The notes: a model not told the origin generated them from the letters alone. A DNA stretch of 64,000 nt from Leucobacter sp. CX169 (GCF_017161405.1 NZ_CP071051.1:2666001-2730000); one strand, 5' to 3'; shown: positions 43,477 through 52,456, counted from the stretch's first letter. A program made the numbers and translations.

Positions 43477-43519
43477 AACTAGACTGTTAGTTCAGAAATT
43501 GCATTTAGAAATCAATTTC
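43477..43519. promoter_or_regulatory. Two inverted repeats in the kinase/TetR divergent promoter
   Basis: AACTAGACTGTTAGTT (43477-43492, 5-bp arms) and GAAATTG-N11-CAATTTC (43495-43519) in an AT-rich 127-base gap. Either may be the TetR operator. Confidence 0.5.
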
Positions 43520-43565
43520 ATGCGCGTCCGTCCTAGACTTGGGGTCGATCCGAGAGGAAGTGCGC

Positions 43566-44204
43566 ATGACCCAGCCCGCACCGGCAACCTCGCTGCGCGA
43601 GCGACGCCGCGAGCGCACGCGCGACGAACTCATCGGGACGTTGCTCACCATCATCGCCGAGGACGGCGTTGACACGGCCACGATCGAGCGGATGGCGACG
43701 CGATCGGGCATGGCCCGCGGCACTCTGTACGCCCACTTCCCCGGCGGGCGAGACGATCTGCTGCGCGCCGCTTACGCGCGACTGACGGACGAACTCGTGG
43801 CACGCAGCCGGGCGGCCGTCTCGGCGGCCTCGAGCTGGCAGGATCAGCTCGTCGCCCTCGCCCGCGAGATGATCGAGCTCGCCGGTGACCCCCGGGTCGG
43901 CCACTTCTACAACGTCTCGGGGCCCGGCCTCATCGCCACGGGGCCCGAGCGCGGGCGCGGCTCGGGGGCGAGCGTCGAGCTCGTGCGCGGGGTGCTGGCC
44001 GAGGCCCGCGCGGACGGCGAGCTCGGCCAAGACGTCGACGAGGCGCTCACTGCGGCCCTGCTCGTGGGGGCGCTGCGCGAGGCCGCGATCGCGGTCGCCA
44101 GCGGCGGCACCCGCGACGGCGTTGGCGCGGATCCTGCCCGCATGCTCGCCGCGTTTGCGCGCCTGGTCGCGGGGCTGGCCGCCGGCCATGAAGGCCGCGA
44201 GTAG
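43566..44204 (+). CDS. TetR-family regulator of the kinase/lyase pair (predicted)
   Basis: A 212-residue regulator with HTH RTRDELIGTLLTIIAEDGVDTATIERMATRSGMARGTLYAHF at about 18-62. AGAGGAAG precedes ATG 43566. It is divergent from the kinase gene and upstream of a nitrilase. The inverted repeats in between fit autoregulation. Ligand unknown, possibly an amino-alcohol or amide. Confidence 0.88.
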   Translation: MTQPAPATSLRERRRERTRDELIGTLLTIIAEDGVDTATIERMATRSGMARGTLYAHFPGGRDDLLRAAYARLTDELVARSRAAVSAASSWQDQLVALAREMIELAGDPRVGHFYNVSGPGLIATGPERGRGSGASVELVRGVLAEARADGELGQDVDEALTAALLVGALREAAIAVASGGTRDGVGADPARMLAAFARLVAGLAAGHEGRE

Positions 44205-44258
44205 TTCGGGCCGCGGTTTGTAGACTGAGGCAACACGCACTGGCCAGAAGGAGAATGC

Positions 44259-45074
44259 ATGACCCGGGTCGCCCTCATTCAGCTCGCAAGCCCTGACGGG
44301 GAGACGCAGGCCGAGCGCATCGTGCGCGCCGAGGGGATCCTGCGGGCGCAGCCAGGCGTTGACCTATTCGTGCTGCCCGAGCTGTGGAGCGCCGGGTACT
44401 TCGCGTTCGATCAGTACGCAGAGCTGGCCGAGACGCTCGACGGCCCGACCGTGGCGATGGGCCGGCGGGTCGCACGCGACCTGGGCGCCCAGGTGCACCT
44501 CGGCAGCATCATCGAGCGGGCCCCGGACGGGGCGCTGCACAACACGGCAGTACTCATTGGCGCGGACGGCAAGATCGCGCAGGTGTACCGGAAGATCCAC
44601 GTCTTCGGGTATCAGTCGCTCGAGTCCGAACTGCTCACACCGGGCACGACGCTGAGCGTCGTCGACAGCGCGGTCGGCAGGCTCGGCAGCACCACCTGTT
44701 ATGACCTGCGCTTCCCCGGCCTGTGGCAGGCGCTGAGCGACCGAGGCGCCGAGGCCGTTGTCGTGCCCGCCGCCTGGCCCGCCGCCCGCCGCGCACACTG
44801 GCGGCTGCTCACCCAGGCGCGCGCGGTCGAACACCAGGTGTGGATCTTCGCGTGCAACGCCGGCGGCAGCCAGGGCGGGGTCGAGCTCGGCGGCTTCAGC
44901 CGGGTCGTTGACCCGTCTGGCGCCATCGTCGGGGAGTGCGGCGCCGGCGAGGAGGTGCTCGTCGTCGACATCGACCCGGGCCTCGTCGCTCGGGTGCGCA
45001 CGGAATTCCCGGTCATCGCCGATCGCGTCGCGGACTACCCCGGCATCTCGAGCGCGAGTGGGGCGGAGGCGTAG
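44259..45074 (+). CDS. Carbon-nitrogen hydrolase (nitrilase superfamily)
   Basis: A 271-residue amidase-type hydrolase. The E-K-C triad is visible: FVLPELWSAGYF (Glu), YRKIHVFGYQS (Lys) and STTCYDLRFPGLW (Cys). This arrangement resembles omega-amidase/Nit proteins, which remove ammonia from omega-amides. AGAAGGAG precedes ATG 44259 and TAGACT lies at 44221-44226 as a -10, giving a ~27-base leader. Substrate not assigned. Confidence 0.9.
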   Translation: MTRVALIQLASPDGETQAERIVRAEGILRAQPGVDLFVLPELWSAGYFAFDQYAELAETLDGPTVAMGRRVARDLGAQVHLGSIIERAPDGALHNTAVLIGADGKIAQVYRKIHVFGYQSLESELLTPGTTLSVVDSAVGRLGSTTCYDLRFPGLWQALSDRGAEAVVVPAAWPAARRAHWRLLTQARAVEHQVWIFACNAGGSQGGVELGGFSRVVDPSGAIVGECGAGEEVLVVDIDPGLVARVRTEFPVIADRVADYPGISSASGAEA

Positions 45075-45128
45075 CCGACTCCGTCAAGCACCAACACCCA
45101 CTGTTCCCGGGGCGTTCACTTCCGGTTC

Positions 45129-45148
45129 CCCGCCGCGTTGTCGGCGGG
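45129..45148 (+). terminator. Small hairpin after the nitrilase
   Basis: CCCGCCG-CGTTGT-CGGCGGG, a 7-bp stem with no T-run; a weak terminator at best. Confidence 0.4.
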
Positions 45149-45224
45149 TGACCCGCCCTCCCTACCGTTGGTTTTGACCCGCAGTCGATCGGGTCGAACA
45201 CGATTGAACAGAAGGTAGTCCCAG

Positions 45225-45929
45225 ATGGTTTCCCTGATCACGCTCGATGTCGCCGGCACCACCGTCAACGAGGGCGGCGCCGTGTACGCCCGCCTCAAGG
45301 AGGTCGTCGAGGAAGCGCTCTCGGTCCAGATCTCGGACGACGCCCTCCGCCCCGCACTCGGCGCCAACAAGCGCGAGGCGATCGCCGGGTTCCTCAAGAC
45401 CTTCCGCGGCGAGGCCGACCCCGCCGAGGTCGAGCGCCTCTTCCTCGAGTTCCGCGCCCGCCTCGAGCAGACCTACCGCGATACGCCGCCCACCGCCCTC
45501 CCCGGGGTCGCCGAGGCACTCCAGCGCATGCGCGCTGCCGGCATGCAGGTGGCGCTCACGACCGGCTTCGACCGCGGCGTGACCCAGATGATCCTCGACG
45601 CGATCGGGTGGACGGTCGGCCCGACGCCCGAGCACACGGTCGACTTCGCCATCACCTCCGACGACGTCTCGCTCGGCCGCCCGGCGCCCGAGCTCATCCA
45701 GGTCGCCATGCAGCGCGCGGGCGTCACCGACGCAGACCAGGTCCTCGCAGCGGGTGACACTGAGCTCGACCTCGCCGCGGGCATCAACGCCGGCGCGAAG
45801 TACGTCGTCGCGGTGAGCACCGGTGCTCAGTCGCCCGAGCACCTCGCCACCTTCCCGCACACCCACGTGTGCGACGTGCGGGACCTCCCCGAGCTGCTCG
45901 GCCTCGCGGCCCCCGCGCTCGCGGAGTGA
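45225..45929 (+). CDS. Phosphonatase-like HAD hydrolase
   Basis: A 234-residue HAD phosphatase. Motif I is LITLDVAGTTV, where the usual second Asp is Gly as in phosphonatase-like members; motif II ALTTGFDRG; the later lysine/acid region is GRPAPELIQ and AAGDTELDLAAG. It may be a phosphonate or phosphoester hydrolase; phosphonoacetaldehyde is only a guess. GAAGGT precedes ATG 45225. It may belong with the kinase/phospho-lyase metabolism, but no shared operon is seen. Confidence 0.88.
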   Translation: MVSLITLDVAGTTVNEGGAVYARLKEVVEEALSVQISDDALRPALGANKREAIAGFLKTFRGEADPAEVERLFLEFRARLEQTYRDTPPTALPGVAEALQRMRAAGMQVALTTGFDRGVTQMILDAIGWTVGPTPEHTVDFAITSDDVSLGRPAPELIQVAMQRAGVTDADQVLAAGDTELDLAAGINAGAKYVVAVSTGAQSPEHLATFPHTHVCDVRDLPELLGLAAPALAE

Positions 45930-45936
45930 GCCAGGC

Positions 45937-45961
45937 GGGACGGAAACGAGGGTTCCGTCCC
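45937..45961 (+). terminator. Terminator of the HAD gene
   Basis: GGGACGGAA-ACGAGGG-TTCCGTCCC, a perfect 9-bp stem a few bases past the stop. Confidence 0.75.
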
Positions 45962-46026
45962 AGAAACCTCTGCGGCGTTCCGGCGCGCATCGTCGATCAC
46001 ACCCCCGCACGCCCTACCATCGGGAT

Positions 46027-46866
46027 ATGCGCACACTGGCAGTGCTGTGGCGGTCAACCCACCCCGGACCGACGTTGGTCGTGACCGCGATCGCCGCAGC
46101 GCTCGGGGTCTCGGTCGGGCTCGGGCCGGGCCGGCTCGCCTTGCTGACCGCAGCGGTGTTCGCCGGCCAGGTCTCGATCGGCCTGTCGAACGATGCGATT
46201 GACGCCCCGCGCGACCTGGCGGTGGAGCGCACCGATAAACCGCTCGCGCGCGAGGGAGCGCCCCTCCGAACCGCCTGGGTCGCGGCCGTCTCCGCCGCTT
46301 TGATGGCAGTCGCGCTCTCGGCCGTCCTCGGCTGGCGAATGCTCCTCGTACACCTCGTGCTCATTGGGTCGGGGTGGGCGTACAACGCGGGGCTCAAGTC
46401 CACTGTCTGGTCGGCGTTCTGCTTCGTCCTTGCCTTCGGCGGGCTCCCGTCGCTCGCGACGTTGAGCCTCCCCGCACCGCTCTTCGCGCCCCCATGGGCC
46501 ACGCTCGCCGGCGCGGCGTTCGGCGTCGCCATCCACTTCTCGAACGTCCTCCCCGACCTCGACGACGACCGCGCGACGGGCGTGCGCGGGCTGCCCCACA
46601 GGATCGGCGCGACGGGTTCCGCCATCATCGCCGCGGCCGCGCTCATCGCCGGTGCCGCGGTCGTCGCGTTCGCCCCCGGCTACGCCGTCGGGCGCGGGCT
46701 CGAGGTGTTGCCCGTGTTGGGTTTCGCGGCGGTGAGCGCGCTGGCGATCGTCGCCTTGGTGGCGTCGCTACGCCCCGGCGCGAGACGTCTCGCCTTCATG
46801 CTCGTGCAGCTCGCCGCGCTCTTGCTCGCGACACAGCTCATTTTCACCGGCGGGCTGACGGGGTAG
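46027..46866 (+). CDS. UbiA-family prenyltransferase
   Basis: A 279-residue membrane enzyme, eight to nine helices, transferring a prenyl chain to an aromatic or polar acceptor. The first Asp-rich motif is NDAIDAPRDLAVERTDKP and the second is DLDDDRATGVRGLPHRIG. ATG 46027 lies 6 nt after TACCAT (46015-46020), leaderless. It overlaps the 3' end of the convergent flavin monooxygenase gene by 23 bases. With the facing type III PKS operon it may prenylate a polyketide phenol, an inference. Confidence 0.9.
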   Translation: MRTLAVLWRSTHPGPTLVVTAIAAALGVSVGLGPGRLALLTAAVFAGQVSIGLSNDAIDAPRDLAVERTDKPLAREGAPLRTAWVAAVSAALMAVALSAVLGWRMLLVHLVLIGSGWAYNAGLKSTVWSAFCFVLAFGGLPSLATLSLPAPLFAPPWATLAGAAFGVAIHFSNVLPDLDDDRATGVRGLPHRIGATGSAIIAAAALIAGAAVVAFAPGYAVGRGLEVLPVLGFAAVSALAIVALVASLRPGARRLAFMLVQLAALLLATQLIFTGGLTG

Positions 46867-48040
46867 CGTCCGCGTCCAGCCCCATCGCGTAGGCGTTCGC
46901 CGCCAACCGCGCCAGCGGGCCTGAGAGCGCCACGCGCAATGCCGTCGTCGCGAGCAGATGAGCCGCGACCGGCCGCGACCGCCCGACGGACGTGTTCGCG
47001 CCGGCGAGGCGGGCAGCCGTCCGTGCCGAGGCAAGCCGCCGCCGCTCCCAGCGATCGAGCTCGCTTGTCGCCTCGTCGTCCCGCAGCCAGCGCACGAGCG
47101 CCGACGCGAGCGTCGCCGCGTCAAGCAAGCCGAGGTTCATTCCCTGCCCGCCGATCGGGCTCACCTCGTGTGCGGTATCGCCGATCGCGAACACGCGCCC
47201 TCGGCGCATGCGCCCGAGCAACACCCGCCGGATCCCGAAGCCCTGCGCCCTCGCTACCCCGGCAGCGAGCGCCTCGTCGCCGGTGCGCGTGGCGACCGCC
47301 CGGCGCAGCAGCTCGTCCGCCCGCTCGCCGGGTGGCTCGACGACCTCCCCGCTCCGCCCGACCCACGCGACGAGCCGGCGCCCGCCCCCGGGCAGGGGGA
47401 ACGACTCGAGCACGCCCGTCCCGTCGAGGGTGATGACCGCGGTCGTCTCAGGCTGGGTGGGCGCGGCCTTGATATCCGCCATCAGATACCGGTCGGGAAA
47501 CTCCCGGGCGCGCACCCCGTGTGAGGCCGCCACAAGCGCGCGCCCAGAGGCACCCGCCGCCACCACGACCGCGCGGGCGCGCAGCTCGCCGGGGCCCGCC
47601 GCGCTGTCCGTCGTGAGCACCACGAAGTCGCCGGCATCTCGCAGCGAACCCACGAGGACACCGCGGAGCGGATCCGGTGCCCCCGCGCTGACCGCAGCCT
47701 CGGTGACCGCTTGGGGCACGGCAGCGACGAACGGAAACCGGGCGCCCGTCCGGTCGAAACGCACCTCGCCCAGCTGGCGGTCGCGCGTGCGGGCAATGCC
47801 GCGAGGGATCCGCGCTGCCCGCGCGAGGATCTGCTCGGCGGCCCCCGACGCCTCGAGCGCCAGGAGCGTCGGCGGGTGCACCCCGATCGCCCTCGTGCCC
47901 GGCGCGCTGTCAGCACGCCGCTCGAGCACGGCGACGTCGATGCCCGCCCGGCTGAGCTCAGCGGCGAGCAGCAGCCCGCTCGGGCCCGCGCCGACGACGA
48001 CGACGTCGTGATCGACCTGGTGGGCCCGAGGCCCGCTCAC
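46844..48040 (-). CDS. FAD-dependent aromatic monooxygenase
   Basis: A 398-residue class A flavoprotein hydroxylase. N-terminal FAD motif VVVVGAGPSGLLLAAELSRAGIDVAVLERR; later GRVFAIGDTAHEVSPIGGQGMNLGLLDA for FAD and substrate. Ring hydroxylation of a polyketide-derived phenol or quinone formation is the natural role. Its GTG/ATG start overlaps the methyltransferase stop by four bases; third gene of the operon. Confidence 0.9.
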   Translation of the reverse strand: MSGPRAHQVDHDVVVVGAGPSGLLLAAELSRAGIDVAVLERRADSAPGTRAIGVHPPTLLALEASGAAEQILARAARIPRGIARTRDRQLGEVRFDRTGARFPFVAAVPQAVTEAAVSAGAPDPLRGVLVGSLRDAGDFVVLTTDSAAGPGELRARAVVVAAGASGRALVAASHGVRAREFPDRYLMADIKAAPTQPETTAVITLDGTGVLESFPLPGGGRRLVAWVGRSGEVVEPPGERADELLRRAVATRTGDEALAAGVARAQGFGIRRVLLGRMRRGRVFAIGDTAHEVSPIGGQGMNLGLLDAATLASALVRWLRDDEATSELDRWERRRLASARTAARLAGANTSVGRSRPVAAHLLATTALRVALSGPLARLAANAYAMGLDADATPSARR

Positions 48041-48741
48041 CGTCGCCCCGACTGTGTGTGGTGCACCGCGAGCAGCCGGAATGTCGAGACCTGCTTGGCT
48101 GCCCAGCCCCTGGGCAGGCGGGCCGCGAGCTCGTCGCGAGTGTAGCTGCGGCGGATGCTGCGGAGGCCGTCGGTGCGGAGGAACGTCCCGGGTGCGAACG
48201 GGGTGATTCCGGCGGCGTAGGCGGCGTACGCCAGGCGGCCGCGCGCGATGTCGGAGTGTACGGCGAGCGTGGTGGCGAGCGCCTCCGAGTCCGCGAGCAG
48301 ACCCGTGAACTCGGCATCCCCCAGGTGGTGCAGCAGATGGTTCGAGATCACGAGGTCGAACGTCGCCCCCTCAGCGACGAGGTCCCGGCCAAACGCCTGC
48401 CGATAGGTGACCCCCTCGGTCTGCGGTGCGCTTCGGGCGACCTCGAGCGCGCGCCCGTCAGGATCCACCCCGATGCCCGTGACCGCGAAGCCGTCGCCGC
48501 GGGCGCGCCGGACGAGCCGCCGGAGCACGTCGCCGCCACCGCAGCCGATGTCGAGGATGCGCGCGGGGCCGTTCGTCCGAGCGAGGGCGGGGCGCAGGTG
48601 CGAGCGGTACACGCCGTCCCAGCCGGCGACGAGGCGGTTCACGGTCGCGAAGCGCTGGAGCGTGCGCCGCAGCCGCTCGGGGTCGCAGCCGGGATCGTCC
48701 ATCAGCTCTTCGAGGTGCTGATCGCGATCCGTGAGGCTCAT
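48037..48741 (-). CDS. SAM-dependent methyltransferase of the T3PKS cluster
   Basis: A 234-residue class I methyltransferase, SAM motif RILDIGCGGGDVLRRLV and motif II region IGVDPDGRALEVA. Overlaps both neighbours by four bases. It probably methylates the polyketide product (C- or O-methylation cannot be told apart). Confidence 0.9.
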   Translation of the reverse strand: MSLTDRDQHLEELMDDPGCDPERLRRTLQRFATVNRLVAGWDGVYRSHLRPALARTNGPARILDIGCGGGDVLRRLVRRARGDGFAVTGIGVDPDGRALEVARSAPQTEGVTYRQAFGRDLVAEGATFDLVISNHLLHHLGDAEFTGLLADSEALATTLAVHSDIARGRLAYAAYAAGITPFAPGTFLRTDGLRSIRRSYTRDELAARLPRGWAAKQVSTFRLLAVHHTQSGRR

Positions 48742-49877
48742 GCCGCCGCCCGGCCGCTGCCGCGGGGCACGCGGCGGGTGAGCAGCGCCGTCTCGACCGT
48801 GAGCCCGGGGCCAAACGCGAGCGCCGCGATCCGGGAGCTCGGGGGAAGCGTGTCGTCCTCGAGAATGCGGCGCAGGATGAACAACACGGTCGCGCTCGAC
48901 ATGTTGCCGTGGTCGCGCAGCACCGCGCGGGAGTGCGCAAGCCGCTCGTCGGGCAGCTCAAGGCTCGCCTGCACGCGGTCGAGCACGCTGCGCCCGCCCG
49001 GGTGCACCGCCCACGCATCGACGGCGGTCCTATCGACAGCGGCCGTGGGATCCCCGTGCTCGCCGAGCATCGAGCGCACGACCCCGGCAATCTCACGGCC
49101 GATCACTCGCGGCACCTCGGCAGTGAGTCGCATGTCGAAGCCCTGGTCGCCGATGCTCCAATCCATGTCCTGCTCGCCGTCGGCGGTGATCGACGTCGAA
49201 AACGCCCCCACGTCGAACACGGCTCCTGCGGTGCGCGGCTCCTGCGCCGATACGACGGCCGCGGCGGCTCCGTCCGCGAACACCGCTGACGCCACGATCT
49301 GTTCCGGATCCTGCGAGGACCGGATATGGAGGGAACACAGCTCGGCACAGACGACCAGCACGACCGCGTCGGGCTGACTCTCGCTGATGCGCGTGGCGAC
49401 GCGGAGCGCCGGGAACGCGGCCGCGCAGCCCATAAAGCCGACGTGGGTGCGCTCGGCGTTTGGCGAGATCCCCAGCTGTTTGACCAGCAGGAAGTCGGGC
49501 CCGGGCGCGAAGAAACCGGTGCAGGAGGCGGTGACGACGTGGGTGACCTCGGAGGCGTCAACGTCCGCGCGGGCGAGGGCGTCGCGCGCGGCAGCAGCGA
49601 AGAGTGGCGGAGCCTCGCGGCGGTAGACCGCGTTGCGCTCCCCCGTGCTCGGCGCCCGCAGCTGCCCATCCTCATCAACAAAGAGGCCGGGCTCGCCCGC
49701 GAGATCGCCGAGGACCGTGTACCGGCTGTCGATCGCGGACTGGTCGAATGCCGCCCCGATGAGCCGTGCCGCCAGCCTGCCCATTCCCGCCTGCGCGATG
49801 AAAAAGTCCCGCGTCTTCGCCTGGGGCAGGTGGAACTGCGGAAGCGCGGTGCCGATCGCGTGGATCTGGGTGGCCAT
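48738..49877 (-). CDS. Type III polyketide synthase
   Basis: A 379-residue chalcone-synthase-fold enzyme that extends an acyl-CoA starter with malonyl-CoA without ACP. Catalytic triad C151 (VGFMGCAAAFPALR), H292 (WAVHPGGRSVLD) and N325 (RDHGNMSSAT). Unlike plant CHS, the sequence resembles bacterial alkylresorcinol/alkylpyrone or PhlD-like synthases, whose products are phenolic or pyrone lipids. ATG 49877 with GAGG upstream. First gene of a three-gene operon with overlapping starts. Confidence 0.93.
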   Translation of the reverse strand: MATQIHAIGTALPQFHLPQAKTRDFFIAQAGMGRLAARLIGAAFDQSAIDSRYTVLGDLAGEPGLFVDEDGQLRAPSTGERNAVYRREAPPLFAAAARDALARADVDASEVTHVVTASCTGFFAPGPDFLLVKQLGISPNAERTHVGFMGCAAAFPALRVATRISESQPDAVVLVVCAELCSLHIRSSQDPEQIVASAVFADGAAAAVVSAQEPRTAGAVFDVGAFSTSITADGEQDMDWSIGDQGFDMRLTAEVPRVIGREIAGVVRSMLGEHGDPTAAVDRTAVDAWAVHPGGRSVLDRVQASLELPDERLAHSRAVLRDHGNMSSATVLFILRRILEDDTLPPSSRIAALAFGPGLTVETALLTRRVPRGSGRAAA

Positions 49878-49944
49878 GCCTCACGCTACTCCCGCGGGAG
49901 TCGCCGCGTCGAGAGGTGGGGGCGAACGGGGTCAGGTCCAGCGC

Positions 49945-49954
49945 CAGGATCCTG
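49945..49954. repeat. Iterated palindrome core CAGGATCCTG upstream of the T3PKS
   Basis: Last exact chromosomal copy before the integrative element. Confidence 0.75.
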
Positions 49955-49961
49955 CCGGAAC

Positions 49962-49998
49962 GCAGAAACCCCCGCCGCATTCGCGACGGGGGTTTCTG
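49962..49998 (-). terminator. Terminator of the tRNA-Thr/tRNA-Met unit
   Basis: CAGAAACCCCCG and complement (12-bp stem), directly downstream of tRNA-Met on the minus strand. Confidence 0.85.
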
Positions 49999-50007
49999 GT
50001 GAGTAAG

Positions 50008-50084
50008 TGGTAGCTGAGGCGGGATCCGAACCCGCGACCTCACGATTATGAGTCGTGCGCTCTGACCAACTGAGCTACTCAGCC
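50008..50084 (-). tRNA. tRNA-Met (CAT anticodon)
   Basis: Minus strand: acceptor GGCTGAG/CTCAGCT (one G-U), anticodon stem CACGA/TCGTG enclosing CTCATAA, T-arm GGTTCGGATCC. CCA encoded at 50008-50010. Acceptor and D-arm fit an elongator methionine tRNA rather than the initiator. Confidence 0.93.
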
Positions 50085-50088
50085 ACAG

Positions 50089-50160
<72 letters not shown>

Positions 50161-50251
50161 GTACATCATCTTGCGATGACAACCGTTAGAGAATAGCACC
50201 AAAACTCGTGCCGTATGAAATCGGCCAGACGCCCGGGCGTGCTGCCACCCG

Positions 50252-51514
50252 CTAACGGGAAATTGCGTTGTACTTCTGGAAGAACGGCATCGGGTCGACC
50301 GGCTCGCCATTGATCTGGATCACGAGATGGAGGTGCGGGCCGAACGACATACCGGTCGCGCCCACTCGGCCGATCATCTGCCCGGCATTCACCACACTGC
50401 CGACCTCGACGCGGGTCGATCCTTCTTGCATGTGACAGTAGCGACTCTCGACACTCAGTCCGTCGACCTCGTGCGCGATCTTCACGCCGGTGCCACATCC
50501 GTCGGTCGTCGGGCCGCTTTCGAGCACGGTCCCGTCGGCAATGCTCCGGATCGCGGCGCCGTTGCCGGCGGCGAAGTCCTGGCCGTCGTGGAACTGCGCG
50601 ATCGGTGCCGTGCGATAGCCGAAGGGGTCGGTCAGCGGGACGCCCTTGCTGAAGGGGTACTGCACGATGCCGTAGGGGTTGTTGACGAACGTGTCCGCGG
50701 AAATCAGCGCCGCGTCGGCCGCGACCTCGGCGCCGTCGACACCCTCCACGACGTCGACGTCGAGATTTGATGCGGTCGATCCGCCGAGGCTGAGCTGCTG
50801 GATCGCGGAGGCCTGCGTGCGGTCCTCGCCGCCCATCGGCGCGAGCGACGGGATAGCGGCCGTGAGAATGAGGCCCGCCACGCTCGCGGCCGCGAGGGTC
50901 ACTGAGAGCGAGCGGCGCAGGATCCCGCCGAGGCTGATCGACGCAGCGTCGGTGACGGCGGAAAGGTCGTCGCGGCCGAAGTTCGGCGCGACCGGGGCGG
51001 CCAGCGGGAGAGAGGCAGAGTGCGGAGCGAGCGGGATCGTGCCGATGTCGAAGCGGAAACGCTGCGCTCCGGTCGCGGTCGAGGGCTCGGCGACCGCGGG
51101 CGGGGCGACCGGCTCGGGCGGTGCCGGCGCTGCAGGAACGGGCGCGGCCACTGGCACTGCCTTGATCACCGGAGCGGCTGGCTGGGCGATGGCCGGTGCC
51201 GCAGAACTTCGCGACTTGACTGCGGCGCGCGGGCGGATCCTGGGCGGTGCCGCGGACGGAAGAATCTTGACGGCACCCTCGACCGAGACCGGCTCGGTCG
51301 GCGCAGGCGCAGCAGGTCCTTCTGTGACCTGGGGGGCTTCTGCCAACTCACGCATGCGGCGTTCCCGGCGCGACTCCGCAGGCTTGGGCGCAGCCCCTGG
51401 CGACGCAACAGAGGAGCGCAGACGCTCCTCAGCAAGTCGCGCTTCACGCATGTCCCGACGGGTCAGCGGCGCTGCACGCCGCCCCCGAGGGCGTGAGTGG
51501 TCGCTTACGTCCAA
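50252..51514 (-). CDS. M23 family metallopeptidase with cytoplasmic N-terminal extension
   Basis: A 420-residue LytM-type peptidase. Residues 1-215 are polar, Ala/Pro-rich and Arg-rich; a transmembrane helix near 225-245 (LSVTLAAASVAGLILTAAIPSL) anchors it; the C-terminal M23 fold has FHDGQDFAAGNGAAIRS and the zinc motif GPHLHLVIQING. The first zinc ligand is the HDGQD His; the Asp is kept. It likely cleaves or senses peptidoglycan outside the cell. TTG 51514 with AAGGA upstream is the best start; a GTG further on is possible. Confidence 0.85.
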   Translation of the reverse strand: MDVSDHSRPRGRRAAPLTRRDMREARLAEERLRSSVASPGAAPKPAESRRERRMRELAEAPQVTEGPAAPAPTEPVSVEGAVKILPSAAPPRIRPRAAVKSRSSAAPAIAQPAAPVIKAVPVAAPVPAAPAPPEPVAPPAVAEPSTATGAQRFRFDIGTIPLAPHSASLPLAAPVAPNFGRDDLSAVTDAASISLGGILRRSLSVTLAAASVAGLILTAAIPSLAPMGGEDRTQASAIQQLSLGGSTASNLDVDVVEGVDGAEVAADAALISADTFVNNPYGIVQYPFSKGVPLTDPFGYRTAPIAQFHDGQDFAAGNGAAIRSIADGTVLESGPTTDGCGTGVKIAHEVDGLSVESRYCHMQEGSTRVEVGSVVNAGQMIGRVGATGMSFGPHLHLVIQINGEPVDPMPFFQKYNAISR

Positions 51515-51729
51515 TATGTCGGTGTCCTTGATGCCAGTGTCAGAATCTGTGGACCGGAGTAAAAGCCGGTGGACTCTGCACGTTACACGACGACCCTGGG
51601 CGATGTCACGAGCCTTGACGTTCCCCACAACCGGCCCGGCGTCGCGCCGAACTCCGACGCCCCGAGGCACCCGACGTGGAAGAATGGGGCCGCGCGGATA
51701 CCCCGCGCCAGGCTCGTGGAGGTGGCTTC

Positions 51730-52206
51730 GTGTTCGCGCGAATTGTGGCGATTATTGGTGTCGTGTTGGCGCTCTGGATGAGCGTCGGGCGCTGGCTGTT
51801 CGGCATCGGCGGCGAGCTCACGTGGTGGTATCTCCCGACCATCGGGCTCGTGTTCGCCGGGCTCAGCCTCTGGACCGCGCGCCGCATCCGCATCACCCGC
51901 GAGCGGGGTCGTCCGCTCGGACGCGCCCCCATCGTCGCCCTCGTGCTCGCGTGGGCGTGCGCGCTCGCGTTTGGGATCACGGTGCCCGACAACCCGAACG
52001 GCGAGCTCGTCTCGCTGCTGAGCCTCTGGGCGGGGCCCGACGCGCTCGGTATGTCCATCGGCATCTGCAACCCGCTCGGGATCATCGCGTTCGCCTGCCT
52101 CATCGCCGCGCTCAGCTTCGCAGCCGCCGCCGGATGCGATCCGCACGTTGACCTGGACGAGTTCGATGGCCAGATGGCGGCGCATCCCCTCGACCCTCGG
52201 GCGTAG
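51730..52206 (+). CDS. Multi-pass membrane hypothetical protein
   Basis: A 158-residue protein with four hydrophobic helices (IVAIIGVVLALWMSVGRWLFGI; WWYLPTIGLVFAGLSLW; PIVALVLAWACALAFGIT; LGIIAFACLIAALSFAAAAG) and an acidic C-terminal tail. GGAGGTGG lies 6 bases upstream of GTG 51730. No family is recognised. It is divergent from the M23 peptidase and precedes tRNA-Ser. Confidence 0.78.
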   Translation: MFARIVAIIGVVLALWMSVGRWLFGIGGELTWWYLPTIGLVFAGLSLWTARRIRITRERGRPLGRAPIVALVLAWACALAFGITVPDNPNGELVSLLSLWAGPDALGMSIGICNPLGIIAFACLIAALSFAAAAGCDPHVDLDEFDGQMAAHPLDPRA

Positions 52207-52287
52207 CGCCGGGCTCGGCCCCGGGCGGGACAGAACCGCATGTAGCTTCCGCTAGGATAGAAAGCGTTGACTGTTCGCGGCCAGCAT

Positions 52288-52372
52288 GGAGGATTCGCCT
52301 AGCGGCCTATGGCGCACGCCTGGAACGCGTGTTGGGTTCACGCCCTCAGGGGTTCAAATCCCCTATCCTCCG
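52288..52372 (+). tRNA. tRNA-Ser (GGA anticodon), likely attachment site
   Basis: Acceptor GGAGGAT/ATCCTCC, anticodon stem CACGC/GCGTG enclosing CTGGAAC, long variable arm TTGGGTTCACGCCCTCA, T-arm GGTTCAAATCC. No encoded CCA. The integrase of the adjacent element ends 85 bases away, so the 3' half of this gene is the probable attB/attL. A second copy of its 3' end is not seen in the window. Confidence 0.93.
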
Positions 52373-52380
52373 CAGTAACG

Positions 52381-52427
52381 AAACAGCCCCTCACCTGGGA
52401 TTTATCCCGAACAGTGAGGGGCTGTTT
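52381..52427. terminator. Terminator between tRNA-Ser and integrase
   Basis: AAACAGCCCCTCAC and its exact complement (14-bp stem, 19-base loop) with TTT on either side. It acts for the tRNA and, on the other strand, for the integrase. Confidence 0.85.
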
Positions 52428-52456
52428 TGGTCCCATGGGGCGAAATATGGGGCAAG

